NCBI GenBank assembly: GCA_024692905.1
Contig: JAILLY010000026.1
Span: 1-61,576, forward strand
DNA: 61,576 bases
DNA from: Lachnospiraceae bacterium
Lineage (GTDB): Bacteria; Bacillota; Clostridia; Lachnospirales; Lachnospiraceae
Direction: 5' to 3'
Of this stretch, positions 36,858 to 46,870 are shown in pieces. The notes below the pieces were generated by a model. That model saw only the letters and a list, made by a program, of their open reading frames with translations, made no database searches and was not told the origin of the DNA. A program made the translations under genes and the position numbers. Position 1 is the stretch's first letter; every line of letters begins with the position of its first letter.

Positions 36858-39352
36858 GCAGGAAGACTGAGACAGGCAGACTACTGATGACTTTTGCGGT
36901 CTTTTTAAGCATTGTGTGCATATTTGTCGGCACGCTGCTTGTACGCGAGACCGGAAATATCTCTTCATATAATAAGATACTTATCGATCTTCAGGATGAT
37001 CATATCATTTATGTTCAGGTCGCAAGATATCTGCGCACAGGTTCCGATATACTCACCGAGGCGTGCAGGAATTATGTTATCACAGGCGACATTTCCGGCC
37101 TGGAAGCATATTACAGAGAGATAAACGAGGACAGGCACAGGGAAAAGGCCATGATGCTGCTGGCAGAGACCGGTTCCTTTGGTGATTCCTATGTTAAACT
37201 CGCCAAGGCCAAGCAGTATTCGGATGACCTGATGAACATAGAACTTCATGCAATGGCACTTACCGCCCTGGCTAACGGCCATTATGAAGGCGATCTTCCC
37301 GAGGAGATACTGTATTATGAGTTTGATCCGTACGAGGGATCCGTATCCGCCGATGAGCAGAAAAGGATGGCAGGTACGCTCGTATTCAGTAATACCTATG
37401 ATGGTTACAAGCAGAAGATATATAATAACTCCGATGCGTTCGTTGATGAGGAAATAAAGGATATAAACGCCAGATATGCATCGGTATCCGAGGAACTTAC
37501 GGCATCCGTCAGATACCAGAGGATACTGACATATGTCTTCGGAGGCCTTCTGCTTTCTACGATATTGCTTCTTATGAAGCTCAACTCAAGAAGCGTGGCC
37601 CGCGGAAAGCAGCTTGAAAAGTTAAACGACAGGCTCACGGAGCAGAAGGATGAATTGGTCCGTGCCAACCGTGAGGCCATCGAAGCCAACAATGCAAAGC
37701 ATACGTTCCTCACAAGGATGTCCGATGCGATACGGACCCCGATCAACAGGATAATAGCCGTCTCAGAGCGGGGAAACAGAAATCTGGACGATGCTGAGGA
37801 TACCGGGAGGTCCTTTGACCGGATAGAATCAAACGCCCGTATCCTGCTTGAACTCGTCAATGACGTCCTGACACTCGGACGCGGTGAGAACGGCATGGTC
37901 AAGATACAGAATGTACCGATAAATGTTGCCAATTTTGCAGGAAACTGCGCCGCGGTGATCAGGTCCCAGGTGACGGAAGCGGGGCTCTTTTATGAGGAGG
38001 ATATCGGCCTCATACTCCACCCGAACGTCGTAAGTGATGAACTGCACTTAAGACAGGCTCTGTTAAATATAGCGGATAATGCGGTCAAGTTCACTCCGAC
38101 CGGAGGCCGTGTGACTTTTCGCGTTTATGAGGAAATAGTAGTGGACAGTCAGGACGACAGAGCCGTATACTATTTCGAGATAGAAGATACCGGAGTCGGT
38201 ATGAGCGAGAAATACGTATCGCACATCTTCGAGAGCTTTACAAGAGAGGAAGAGGATGTGACCGGCAGCGGTCTCGGTATCGGAATGAGCATCACCAAGC
38301 GTTATATCGATCTGATGGGCGGTTCCATAAAGGTTGAAAGTGAGCTTAAAAAGGGAACCAAGGTCACGGTCAGGATGCCGTTCCAGATTTACAGAACGGA
38401 GGCTTCGGATACGGAAAATTCCGGAGATCTGAGGCTTTCCGGTTCGCATATCCTTATTGCGGAGGATAATGAACTTAATATGGAAAGCGCAAGGACCATG
38501 CTTATTGCCGAGGGAGCAGAGGTAACCCCGGCCGAGAACGGCATCGTTGCTTTAAGCCTGTTCAAATCATCGGAGGAGAACAGTATAGATGCGATACTTA
38601 TGGATGTTGCGATGCCCATGCTTGACGGACTGAGCGTCACGAAGGAGATAAGGGCAATGCAGCGTCAGGATGCGCAGTCTGTTCCGATCATAGGCATGGT
38701 TTCCGGAAACGATGAGAAAGAGTTAAAGATGCTGACCGAGTCGGGCATGAATGACTATATCTCCAAGCCCATAGACGTCAACCGGCTTGTAAAGACGCTG
38801 CTCAGCACCATGAAGAAACAGAGCAGCGACCTTGCCGAACAGCTTGAAAAGGCACTGAGGGACGCCAATACGGACGGCCTTACGGGGGTCAAGAACCGGA
38901 ATGCCTTCGAACTTGCGACTGCGAGGATAGATGTTGAGATAGGCAGTGAGGATCACGTTGAATTTGCACTTGTGGTATGTGATGTCAACGGACTTAAAGA
39001 GGTCAATGATAACGTCGGGCATGATGAAGGAAATAAGCTTCTTATAAATGCCTGCAGGCTTATCTGCCGCACCTTCAGCCATTCGCCCGTATTCAGGATC
39101 GGCGGGGATGAGTTTGTTGCGATCCTGCGTAATAACGATTATCTTATCAAGGACGAACTGGTCCGGGGAATAAAGGAACGGATGACTGCCGAAAACTACG
39201 ATCCGCTTGATTACAATAACGCATCATTTTCGATCGGCATGGCGGTTTACGATCCCGGCACGGACCTTGACTGCAATGACGTATTCAGGCGCGCCGACGC
39301 CCTTATGTATGAACATAAGAAGCAGATCAAGGGTGCGGATAATGTACGATGA
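36854..39352 (+). CDS. Hybrid sensor: degenerate histidine-kinase module, REC and GGDEF
   Basis: An 832-aa membrane protein. Order: segment at about 9-30, extracellular sensor about 32-220, second segment about 224-243, coiled coil, dimerisation/phosphoacceptor helix, ATPase domain, receiver, GGDEF. The phosphoacceptor motif is normally MSHEIRTP; here it is MSDAIRTP, so Asp291 replaces the His and Ala the next Glu. The ATP site is intact (DNAVKFT, DTGVGMS, GSGLGIGMS). The receiver has EDN, phosphoacceptor Asp584 (LMDVAMP) and SKP. GGDEF (750-754) is complete, without an RxxD site. It probably cannot autophosphorylate in the standard way but may sense ATP or be phosphorylated by another kinase. 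Starts within the GH13 stop codon. Confidence 0.9.
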   Translation: MSRKTETGRLLMTFAVFLSIVCIFVGTLLVRETGNISSYNKILIDLQDDHIIYVQVARYLRTGSDILTEACRNYVITGDISGLEAYYREINEDRHREKAMMLLAETGSFGDSYVKLAKAKQYSDDLMNIELHAMALTALANGHYEGDLPEEILYYEFDPYEGSVSADEQKRMAGTLVFSNTYDGYKQKIYNNSDAFVDEEIKDINARYASVSEELTASVRYQRILTYVFGGLLLSTILLLMKLNSRSVARGKQLEKLNDRLTEQKDELVRANREAIEANNAKHTFLTRMSDAIRTPINRIIAVSERGNRNLDDAEDTGRSFDRIESNARILLELVNDVLTLGRGENGMVKIQNVPINVANFAGNCAAVIRSQVTEAGLFYEEDIGLILHPNVVSDELHLRQALLNIADNAVKFTPTGGRVTFRVYEEIVVDSQDDRAVYYFEIEDTGVGMSEKYVSHIFESFTREEEDVTGSGLGIGMSITKRYIDLMGGSIKVESELKKGTKVTVRMPFQIYRTEASDTENSGDLRLSGSHILIAEDNELNMESARTMLIAEGAEVTPAENGIVALSLFKSSEENSIDAILMDVAMPMLDGLSVTKEIRAMQRQDAQSVPIIGMVSGNDEKELKMLTESGMNDYISKPIDVNRLVKTLLSTMKKQSSDLAEQLEKALRDANTDGLTGVKNRNAFELATARIDVEIGSEDHVEFALVVCDVNGLKEVNDNVGHDEGNKLLINACRLICRTFSHSPVFRIGGDEFVAILRNNDYLIKDELVRGIKERMTAENYDPLDYNNASFSIGMAVYDPGTDLDCNDVFRRADALMYEHKKQIKGADNVR

Positions 39353-39388
39353 TCATTATATAAATTCAAGATAAAGAGGAGAATCAGG

Positions 39389-42127
39389 ATGAGTAAGGAA
39401 CTGGCTAAGACTTATGACCCAAAGGACATGGAGCCGCGTATTTATAAGAAATGGCTCGACAAGGATTATTTTCATGCCAAGGCAGACCGGAGCAGGAAAC
39501 CGTTTACGATAGTTATCCCGCCTCCGAACATCACCGGTCAGCTTCATATGGGACATGCGTTTGACAATACGATGCAGGATATCCTTATCCGTTTTAAAAG
39601 GATGCAGGGATATAATGCACTCTGGCAGCCCGGATGCGATCATGCGAGCATAGCTACCGAGGTAAAGATCATAGAGAAGCTGAAGGAGGAAGGCATATCC
39701 AAGGAGGATTTAGGACGTGAAGGCTTCCTTAAGCGCGCATGGGAATGGAAAGAGGAATACGGCGGAAGGATCGTTGAGCAGCTTAAGAAGCTCGGCTCGT
39801 CCTGTGACTGGGAGCGTGAACGCTTCACGATGGATGAAGGCTGCAACAGGGCGGTCACCGAAGTGTTTGTAAACCTGTATAAGAAGGGTCTTATCTATAA
39901 GGGGAATAAGATCGTCAACTGGTGCCCTGTATGTCAGACGACCATATCGGATGCGGAGGTTGAGCATGAGGAGCAGGCGGGACATTTCTGGCATATCCGT
40001 TATCCCGTTGCAGGAACAAAGGAAGCAGCGGCCATGCTCGAGGGCAGGAAGTGTGAGTCCTTTGATGAAAGCAATTATGTTGTGGTCGCAACGACCCGTC
40101 CCGAGACAATGCTCGGCGATACGGCACTTGCCGTTAACCCGGAGGATGAGAGGTATTTAAAGATCATCGGGAAAACGGTCGTTCTTCCGCTTATGGATAA
40201 AGAGATACCCGTTATCGCGGATGAATATGTTGACAGGGAATTCGGTACCGGCGTAGTTAAGATAACACCGGCTCATGACCCCAATGACTTTGAGGTCGGA
40301 CTCAGGCATGATCTTGAAGTGATCAATGTTATGAACGATGATGCGACCATAAACGGCCTTGGCGGAAAGTATGAAGGCATGGACCGCTATGAGGCAAGGG
40401 AGCAGGTCGTTAAGGATCTTGATTCTCTGGGACTTCTGGTAAAGATAGAAGATCATTCCCATAATGTCGGAACGCATGACCGCTGCGGATGCACGATAGA
40501 ACCGATGGCAAAGGCTCAGTGGTTTGTAGCCATGGATGAACTTGCAAAGCCTGCGATCGAGGTCTTAAAGGCAACAAGGGAAGGACGTGAATGCAAATAC
40601 GGCGAGCTTAAGTTCGTGCCCGAGAGGTTTGACAAGACATATCTCCACTGGCTGGAAGGTATAAGGGACTGGTGTATCTCAAGGCAGTTATGGTGGGGCC
40701 ACAGGATACCCGCCTGGTACTGCCAGGACTGCGGAGAGACGATAGTAGCAAAGGAAGCACCGAAGGTATGTCCCAAATGCGGGAAGAGTCACCTTAAGCA
40801 GGATGAGGATGTGCTTGATACGTGGTTTTCATCGGCACTCTGGCCGTTTTCGACTCTCGGCTGGCCCGACAAGACGGAGGAACTTGACTATTTCTATCCG
40901 ACCGACGTTCTCGTTACCGGATATGATATCATTTTCTTCTGGGTTGTCCGCATGGTATTTTCGGGGATCGAACATACCGGACATTCACCGTTCCATACGG
41001 TTTTGATCCATGGCCTTGTACGCGATTCGCAGGGCAGGAAGATGAGCAAGTCGCTCGGTAACGGCATCGATCCGCTTGAAATAATCGATAAATACGGCGC
41101 AGACGCTTTAAGGCTCATGCTCATGACCGGAAATGCTCCCGGAAACGATATGCGTTTCTATTATGAGAAGGTCGAGGCGTGCCGTAATTTTGCAAACAAG
41201 GTATGGAATGCGTCACGTTTCATAATGATGAACTTAAGCGGTGACATTAAGGAGCCTTCGCCGTCCGATCTCGAACCGGTCGACAAGTGGATCGTAAGCA
41301 GGCTCAACACGGTCGTTCGTGATGTGACCGATAATATGGAAAAATACGAGCTTGGCATTGCGGTCGGCAAGATATATGACTTTATCTGGGATGAATTCTG
41401 TGACTGGTATATTGAAATGGTCAAGCCGAGGCTGTATAATTCAGACAATGCGGTTTCAAAGAACGCGGCCCTTTATACGCTTAAGTCAGTCCTTACCGAT
41501 GCTCTCAAGCTCCTTCATCCCTATATGCCGTTCATCACGGAGGAGATATACTGCACGCTTAAGGGAAGTGAAGATGAAAGTATAATGATATCTTCATGGC
41601 CCGTGTATTCCGAAGATAAGGTGTTTGCAAAGGAAGAGAAGGCGATCGAGACCATAAAGGAAGCAGTCCGGGGCATACGTAACGCACGTACCGGAATGAA
41701 TGTTCCGCCTTCCAAAAAGGCACATGTATATGTGGTAACCGATGATGAGGAGATAAGGACGACATTCGAAGAGGGCAGGCTGTTCTTTGCTTTTCTTGCC
41801 TATGCTTCGGAAGTGACCGTGCTTGGTACGGACGCACCGGGTCAGGCGGATCCTGCCGATAATGAATCGGTATCGGTCGTTATCCCGGGAGCGAACATTT
41901 ACATACCGCTTACGGAGCTGGTTGACATAACTCAGGAGATCGAGCGCCTCAAGAAAGAAGAGGCTCGTTTGAACGGTGAACTCAAGCGTGTGAACGGTAT
42001 GCTCGGAAACGAGAAGTTCATAAGCAAGGCACCTGCGGCAAAGATCGAAGAAGAGAAGGCCAAGCTCGAAAAATACACTCAGATGATGGAACAGGTACGT
42101 GAGCGTCTGGCGCAGTTAAGTAAGTAA
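39389..42127 (+). CDS. valS: Valyl-tRNA synthetase
   Basis: Charges tRNA-Val; 912 aa, class I. Seen: HIGH-type motif in [16 protein letters not shown], an editing domain with [19 protein letters not shown] and the zinc-binding CxxC pairs (CQDCG, CPKCG, around residues 448-470), [12 protein letters not shown], and a C-terminal coiled coil ([21 protein letters not shown] region). GAGGAG precedes the ATG. The 36-nt gap to the kinase gene is too short for a T-box, so this gene seems to be read from upstream. Confidence 0.97.
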   Translation: MSKELAKTYDPKDMEPRIYKKWLDKDYFHAKADRSRKPFTIVIPPPNITGQLHMGHAFDNTMQDILIRFKRMQGYNALWQPGCDHASIATEVKIIEKLKEEGISKEDLGREGFLKRAWEWKEEYGGRIVEQLKKLGSSCDWERERFTMDEGCNRAVTEVFVNLYKKGLIYKGNKIVNWCPVCQTTISDAEVEHEEQAGHFWHIRYPVAGTKEAAAMLEGRKCESFDESNYVVVATTRPETMLGDTALAVNPEDERYLKIIGKTVVLPLMDKEIPVIADEYVDREFGTGVVKITPAHDPNDFEVGLRHDLEVINVMNDDATINGLGGKYEGMDRYEAREQVVKDLDSLGLLVKIEDHSHNVGTHDRCGCTIEPMAKAQWFVAMDELAKPAIEVLKATREGRECKYGELKFVPERFDKTYLHWLEGIRDWCISRQLWWGHRIPAWYCQDCGETIVAKEAPKVCPKCGKSHLKQDEDVLDTWFSSALWPFSTLGWPDKTEELDYFYPTDVLVTGYDIIFFWVVRMVFSGIEHTGHSPFHTVLIHGLVRDSQGRKMSKSLGNGIDPLEIIDKYGADALRLMLMTGNAPGNDMRFYYEKVEACRNFANKVWNASRFIMMNLSGDIKEPSPSDLEPVDKWIVSRLNTVVRDVTDNMEKYELGIAVGKIYDFIWDEFCDWYIEMVKPRLYNSDNAVSKNAALYTLKSVLTDALKLLHPYMPFITEEIYCTLKGSEDESIMISSWPVYSEDKVFAKEEKAIETIKEAVRGIRNARTGMNVPPSKKAHVYVVTDDEEIRTTFEEGRLFFAFLAYASEVTVLGTDAPGQADPADNESVSVVIPGANIYIPLTELVDITQEIERLKKEEARLNGELKRVNGMLGNEKFISKAPAAKIEEEKAKLEKYTQMMEQVRERLAQLSK

Positions 42128-42143
42128 CCTGTGAGGGAAATAT

Positions 42144-42359
42144 ATGATAGTATTTGAAGATGAACTTAAGAAATTCCATCCCAGCATGGAGATAGAGGGA
42201 GTGGAAGCGGCTGTACAGAGTCATGATATGACGGATATGACAGATATATTCATGACGATGATGCGCGAAAAGGCTGATGCAGAGATACAGGCGCGGGCAC
42301 AGGGCCAGGCGCAGGCTCAGGCACAGATGGAACAGATAATGTACAATACGCTTCCTTAA
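42144..42359 (+). CDS. 71-residue Gln/Ala-rich micro-protein
   Basis: I do not recognise the family. The product begins with IVFEDELKKFHPSMEIEGVE and ends in a Gln/Ala repeat (QARAQGQAQAQAQMEQ), probably a single helix, with a Met-rich middle (DMTDMTDIFMTMM). It lies 16 nt after valS and 9 nt before the TPR gene, fills the gap exactly and has GAGGGA upstream, which favours a real gene. A link to the following TPR protein is possible by position only. Confidence 0.6.
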   Translation: MIVFEDELKKFHPSMEIEGVEAAVQSHDMTDMTDIFMTMMREKADAEIQARAQGQAQAQAQMEQIMYNTLP

Positions 42360-42368
42360 GGGGTATAT

Positions 42369-43769
42369 ATGAATTGTTACCAGTGTGGCAGCCGCTTATC
42401 CTCAGAGGATTTCTGCACGAACTGCGGAGCGGATGTCGGATTATACAAAAAAATACTGGCCATGTCCAACTACTGCTATAATGACGGACTGGCAAGGGCC
42501 AACGTGCGCGATCTTTCGGGCGCTGTCGTAAGTTTAAAGCAGTCGCTTAAATACAACAAGCGTAATATCGAGGCGCGCAATCTGCTGGGGCTTGTCTATT
42601 TTGAAATGGGTGAGGCGGTCCTTGCGATGAGCGAATGGATAATAAGCAAGAATTTCGAACCGTCGAAGAACATTGCGGATGAATATCTCGATATCCTTCA
42701 TAGCAGCCCGACAAAGCTTGACAATATCGACCAGACGCTTAAGAAATACAATCAGGCCCTCCAGTTCTGTTATCAGGACAGCAAGGATCTTGCGATCATC
42801 CAGCTTAAGAAGGTACTTTCCATAAACAGGAATCTGATAAGCGGTTACCAGCTGCTCGGATTGCTGTATATATGCACCGGTGATTACGATAATGCCAAAC
42901 GTACGCTGTTCAAGGCACTTTCGGTGGATGCGAGCAATACAACGACCCTCGGTTATATCAAGGAGGTCAACAGGCTCATAAGGGAGCAGGAGGAGAAGAC
43001 AGGCAAGAAGGTCTCGACTCTTCCCATGGAGACCATAAGTTACCAGAACGGAAACGAGGTGATCATACAGCCCGTCTATGCCAAGGAAAAGGTTGGCTTT
43101 TCGAGCATCATCAATATAATCATCGGCCTTTTGGTCGGAGTCGCGATATGCTGGTTCCTTATCATGCCCGCAAGGATGGCCGGGATAACCCAGGTCAATG
43201 ATGAGAAGTTCAAGGAAGTGAGTGAACAGCTTGCCGCCGAACAGGCATCAAGGCAGGAGATCGAAAAGACTCTGTCCGACCGGCAGAATCAGATGGATGA
43301 ACTTCAACGCAAGTATGATGATATCACCGGGGCATCGGGCAGGAAGACGGAACATGATTACCTTATGGACGCTGCGATAGCCTATGTCAACGATCCGACC
43401 GATTCGGTGGCCATAATGGAGAATATGGATCATATTTCCGAGGAATTCCTTGATTCTACCACGGATTCGTTCAGGGAGCTGTATGCGGCACTTAAATCGG
43501 ATGCCGCCACACTTGCGGCGGATGAATATATAGAGAATGCCAAATCTGCCGTAAAGGCCAACGACTATAATGTGGCCATTGAGGAATATACGAAGGCCTG
43601 GCTGCTTGATAAGTCCAATTCGGACGTGCTCATGAACCTTGCCCACTGTTACCGCCAGTCAGGAGACACAAAGAAGGCGGATGAGCTGTACAAACAGGTG
43701 ATAGATACCTTCCCGGGTACGCAGAATGCGGTGGATGCGGCGGATTATATAACGGAAGAGCAGGATTAA
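42369..43769 (+). CDS. Zinc-ribbon, TPR and membrane-segment protein
   Basis: A 466-aa protein: zinc ribbon at residues 3-22 (CYQCG, CTNCG), TPR repeats at about 35-200 (ARNLLGLVYFEMGE, GYQLLGLLYICTGDYDNAK), membrane segment at about 246-266, coiled coil (about 280-320) and a further TPR pair at the C-terminus (YNVAIEEYTKAWLLDKSN, MNLAHCYRQSGDTKKADELY). It thus has TPRs on both sides of the membrane. Probable scaffold; function unknown. It converges on the glycosyltransferase gene at 43782 with a 12-nt gap and no obvious terminator. Confidence 0.8.
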   Translation: MNCYQCGSRLSSEDFCTNCGADVGLYKKILAMSNYCYNDGLARANVRDLSGAVVSLKQSLKYNKRNIEARNLLGLVYFEMGEAVLAMSEWIISKNFEPSKNIADEYLDILHSSPTKLDNIDQTLKKYNQALQFCYQDSKDLAIIQLKKVLSINRNLISGYQLLGLLYICTGDYDNAKRTLFKALSVDASNTTTLGYIKEVNRLIREQEEKTGKKVSTLPMETISYQNGNEVIIQPVYAKEKVGFSSIINIIIGLLVGVAICWFLIMPARMAGITQVNDEKFKEVSEQLAAEQASRQEIEKTLSDRQNQMDELQRKYDDITGASGRKTEHDYLMDAAIAYVNDPTDSVAIMENMDHISEEFLDSTTDSFRELYAALKSDAATLAADEYIENAKSAVKANDYNVAIEEYTKAWLLDKSNSDVLMNLAHCYRQSGDTKKADELYKQVIDTFPGTQNAVDAADYITEEQD

Positions 43770-43781
43770 CGCAAGGTCTTC

Positions 43782-45254
43782 CTACTTCGTTACGAACCCG
43801 AGCACGATATATGTGGATGCGGATACCACGGAAAACGCGAGTACGACAGCGGCATACAGCCGGAAGATAAGGCTCTGTTTCTTCGTGCAGGCATCGGTGA
43901 AGATGCCGAGGAATATGGCTTCAACAGGAATGATCAGCGCAATGTAACGGAAGTTCATTGCGCTGTAATTATGTGAGCCGAACGCAAATGCGAAATAGGA
44001 GATCATAAGAGAGGCGTAAAGAACGCCAAACAGCAGCCTGTGCTCGAATGACATATCGTATTTACCCTTCCTGTCGATAAGGATCACGACTGTTGCATAG
44101 AGTGATATGACCGCGAGAACCAAAGCGGCAGCGAACATTATCTGTGCAAAGAGGGTGATGCTCCCGGAACCTGCGTTTGATAAGTTGTGATCGTCAAACA
44201 ATGAGGTCTTGAACATCGTAAGGAGCACGTTATATTCATCATAGGCATCCCCGTTCCTTATCATTGCGGGGTATACGCCCGTCATCCTCAGATCGAATAT
44301 GCGCCGGATCAGCGGCACGTCAAACTGCTCGCCGACTCCGGGTATGTAGTTAAGCGGCATACCGTATTTGATCATATTATACACTTCCCACCACAGGCCG
44401 AGCGGAAACGATATCGCCGCAAATACGATAAACTGGAGTATGTATTTCTTTATATTTTCGCGGTCCTTTATGAGCTTAAGCAGGAAAAGTGCAGCGACCG
44501 CAGGGGCTATCGTTCCTCCGGAAAGCTTGGCCATCATCGACAGGCCGATCGATATCGCGAGCATTATTATGAGTTTATACGAAGGGGTTTTATACCACAA
44601 TATGACAAGATATACCGAAAGGAGCGCAAGTACGAGGCTTAATGCGTCATTATTTATGCTTCCCGACATGATCGTGAGCGCCGGATGCGAGCATACTATG
44701 AGCAGCGCAACGCGGATTCCCCAGTCCTTAAGTTTAAGCTCCCTGCATATAAAGAAGGTAAGTATCGTGAGCGAACATATATAGAAAAGAGTCAGAAGCT
44801 GGACGTTTTCCTGGACCTGACGGTACGGAAGGGCAAAATGAGCACAGAACCGCATCCAGAGCGCCGAGAGGATATGGTGGAGGGGAGGCTGGAAAAAAGC
44901 CCATTTCTCCCTGGGGTCACCTGCGGGAAGAGAAAGGTTTGAGTAGATATATTCGATATAACCCGCATGGCCTTCGCCGGTCCCGAAATCGATCACATCG
45001 TGCTGGCGCGTCCAGACGGCCGTATACAGTATATAGGAAGTCCTGAGCATTACTCCGAGAAGGATTATGAAAGCCGGCTCGGATATGGAAACCAGTTTCC
45101 GGAATACAAAGAGAACAAGGAACACCGAAATGAGCAGGAACGTATACTGCGGCATATTAAGCGTTTCACGGGTCATGTCCATGCAGAATGCCAGAAACAG
45201 AACGAGTGCCGTTAACAATATGAAGGGCTGCGGGTTGAAACTCCTGTTTTTCAT
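43782..45254 (-). CDS. Multi-spanning membrane protein, GT39/ArnT-type glycosyltransferase-like
   Basis: A 490-aa protein with about ten to twelve membrane segments. The first outer loop has the pattern of lipid-linked-sugar transferases (WTRQHDVIDFGTGEGHAGYIEY), with FFQPPLHHILSALWM like the FxxPPL motif of GT39 proteins. The donor would be a polyprenyl-phosphate sugar and the acceptor a cell-surface glycan or protein. GAGGATAAC precedes the ATG and an extended -10 lies 23 nt upstream. Divergent from the PurF-like gene. Family placement is by pattern only. Confidence 0.7.
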   Translation of the reverse strand: MKNRSFNPQPFILLTALVLFLAFCMDMTRETLNMPQYTFLLISVFLVLFVFRKLVSISEPAFIILLGVMLRTSYILYTAVWTRQHDVIDFGTGEGHAGYIEYIYSNLSLPAGDPREKWAFFQPPLHHILSALWMRFCAHFALPYRQVQENVQLLTLFYICSLTILTFFICRELKLKDWGIRVALLIVCSHPALTIMSGSINNDALSLVLALLSVYLVILWYKTPSYKLIIMLAISIGLSMMAKLSGGTIAPAVAALFLLKLIKDRENIKKYILQFIVFAAISFPLGLWWEVYNMIKYGMPLNYIPGVGEQFDVPLIRRIFDLRMTGVYPAMIRNGDAYDEYNVLLTMFKTSLFDDHNLSNAGSGSITLFAQIMFAAALVLAVISLYATVVILIDRKGKYDMSFEHRLLFGVLYASLMISYFAFAFGSHNYSAMNFRYIALIIPVEAIFLGIFTDACTKKQSLIFRLYAAVVLAFSVVSASTYIVLGFVTK

Positions 45255-45276
45255 GTTATCCTCGTTTTTTCTTTTT

Positions 45277-45285
45277 AGTATATCA
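45277..45285 (-). promoter_or_regulatory. Extended -10 promoter of the membrane glycosyltransferase
   Basis: Minus strand TG-A-TATACT (45277-45285), 23 nt before the ATG. Confidence 0.5.
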
Positions 45286-45387
45286 TAATTGACAATAAAA
45301 ACATTATTTCCTTTGATTTTTTTGATTTGTATTTGACGGTCTGCCGTGCTAAACTTTATTTGACTTTATTCTACGGGAGGCTCATAA

Positions 45388-46836
45388 ATGGGAGGAATAT
45401 TCGGAGTAGTATCCAAGAAAGACTGTGTACTGGACCTTTTTTTCGGTACCGATTACCATTCACATCTGGGGACGAGACGTGCCGGAATGGCAATGTACGG
45501 AGACCGCGGATTTGACCGTGCGATCCACAACATCCAGAATTCACCGTTCAGGACCAAATTCGAAAGGGATGTAAAGGAATTCAACGGAAATATCGGTATA
45601 GGCTGTATCTCCGATTATGAACCCCAGCCCCTTCTTATCCAGTCGCATCTCGGCAGTTTTGCGATCACCACCGTGTGTAAGATCAATAACATAGAAGAAC
45701 TGGTAAAAGAGGCATACAACGTCGGGCGTACCCAGTTCCTTGAGATGAGCGGGAGCAATATAAACCCTACGGAACTGGTGGCATCGTTGATAAACCAGAA
45801 GGATACGATCGCGGAAGGAATAGAATATGCCCTTTCCAGGATAGACGGTTCCCTGACTCTTCTCGTGATGACCGAAAAGGGGATCTATGCCGGACGGGAC
45901 CTGTACGGGCGTACTCCGCTCATGATCGCGAAGAAGGAAGATGAAGCGTATTGCGTTGCATTCGAGAGCTTCTCATATATCAATCTGGGCTACAGGGATG
46001 TTAAGGAACTCGGCCCGGGTGAGATCGTTTATATCACGGCTGACGGTTATGAAACCCTGAGGCCGGCTCAGGATACGATGAAGATATGTACCTTCCTGTG
46101 GATCTATTACGGATATCCGACCTCGACTTATGAAGGAGTAAACGTTGAAGAGATGCGTTACCGCTGCGGCAGGGCACTTGCCGGCAGGGATGATGTGAAG
46201 CCGGATCTTGTCGCAGGTGTTCCGGATTCCGGTACGGCACATGCGATAGGTTATGCAAATGCGTCAGGTATCCCGTTCTCAAGGCCTTTTATCAAATATA
46301 CTCCTACCTGGCCGCGTTCGTTCATGCCGACGGATCAGAGCCAGCGAAACCTGATCGCAAGGATGAAGCTCATACCCGTTGACAGGCTTATCAGGAATAA
46401 ATCGCTTCTTCTTATAGATGATTCCATAGTAAGGGGAACCCAGCTGCGTGAGACCACGGAATTCCTCTACAACAGCGGGGCGGGAGAGGTCCATATAAGG
46501 CCGGCGTGTCCGCCGCTCCTGCATGGCTGCAGGTTCCTTAACTTTTCGCGTTCCAATTCTGAATATGACCTTATCACACGCCGTATAATAAGGGAACGTG
46601 AAGGAGAAGAGGTTTCGGATGAGCTTCTTAAGGATTATGCCGATCCCGACAGCACCAATTACGCGGAAATGGTCGAAGATATCAGGAAGCAGCTTAATTT
46701 CACATCGCTCCGTTTCCACAGGCTCGATGATATGGTTGAGTCGGTGGGCATGCCCAAGGAGAAGCTGTGCACCTACTGCTGGGATAAGCAGGGAGACTGC
46801 AGGAACTGTTCTTCGTGCGGTGGCTGTGCCGGGTGA
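45388..46836 (+). CDS. PurF-like amidophosphoribosyltransferase homologue lacking the nucleophilic Cys
   Basis: A 482-aa homologue of glutamine PRPP amidotransferase, the first enzyme of purine synthesis. In PurF the mature chain starts with Cys (CGIFG/CGVFG); here the start is MGGIFGVVS, with Gly in that place. Other glutaminase residues are changed too: HRGQ becomes TRRAG. The PRTase half keeps the PRPP loop LLIDDSIVRGTQL, but the flexible loop (usually RYVGRTF) is altered. The C-terminal cysteines (CTYCWDKQGDCRNCSSCGG) and the Cys in LLHGCRF fit the Fe-S site of Bacillus-type PurF. A GGGAGG site fixes the start. It may use ammonia, need a partner or have another role; a normal purF may exist elsewhere. 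Confidence 0.82.
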   Translation: MGGIFGVVSKKDCVLDLFFGTDYHSHLGTRRAGMAMYGDRGFDRAIHNIQNSPFRTKFERDVKEFNGNIGIGCISDYEPQPLLIQSHLGSFAITTVCKINNIEELVKEAYNVGRTQFLEMSGSNINPTELVASLINQKDTIAEGIEYALSRIDGSLTLLVMTEKGIYAGRDLYGRTPLMIAKKEDEAYCVAFESFSYINLGYRDVKELGPGEIVYITADGYETLRPAQDTMKICTFLWIYYGYPTSTYEGVNVEEMRYRCGRALAGRDDVKPDLVAGVPDSGTAHAIGYANASGIPFSRPFIKYTPTWPRSFMPTDQSQRNLIARMKLIPVDRLIRNKSLLLIDDSIVRGTQLRETTEFLYNSGAGEVHIRPACPPLLHGCRFLNFSRSNSEYDLITRRIIREREGEEVSDELLKDYADPDSTNYAEMVEDIRKQLNFTSLRFHRLDDMVESVGMPKEKLCTYCWDKQGDCRNCSSCGGCAG

Positions 46837-46870
46837 TCCGTAAGGGTCCGGTCTTTATCGAGGTATTGTT

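Noticed and set aside
39353-39388. T-box leader for valS (and likewise for glnS)
   Set aside because: The gaps before the genes are 36 nt or less, far too short for a T-box, and no specifier or antiterminator motif is visible.
42290-42330. Short tandem DNA repeat (GCNCAG type) as a regulatory repeat
   Set aside because: It is explained by the Gln/Ala codons of the 71-residue protein.
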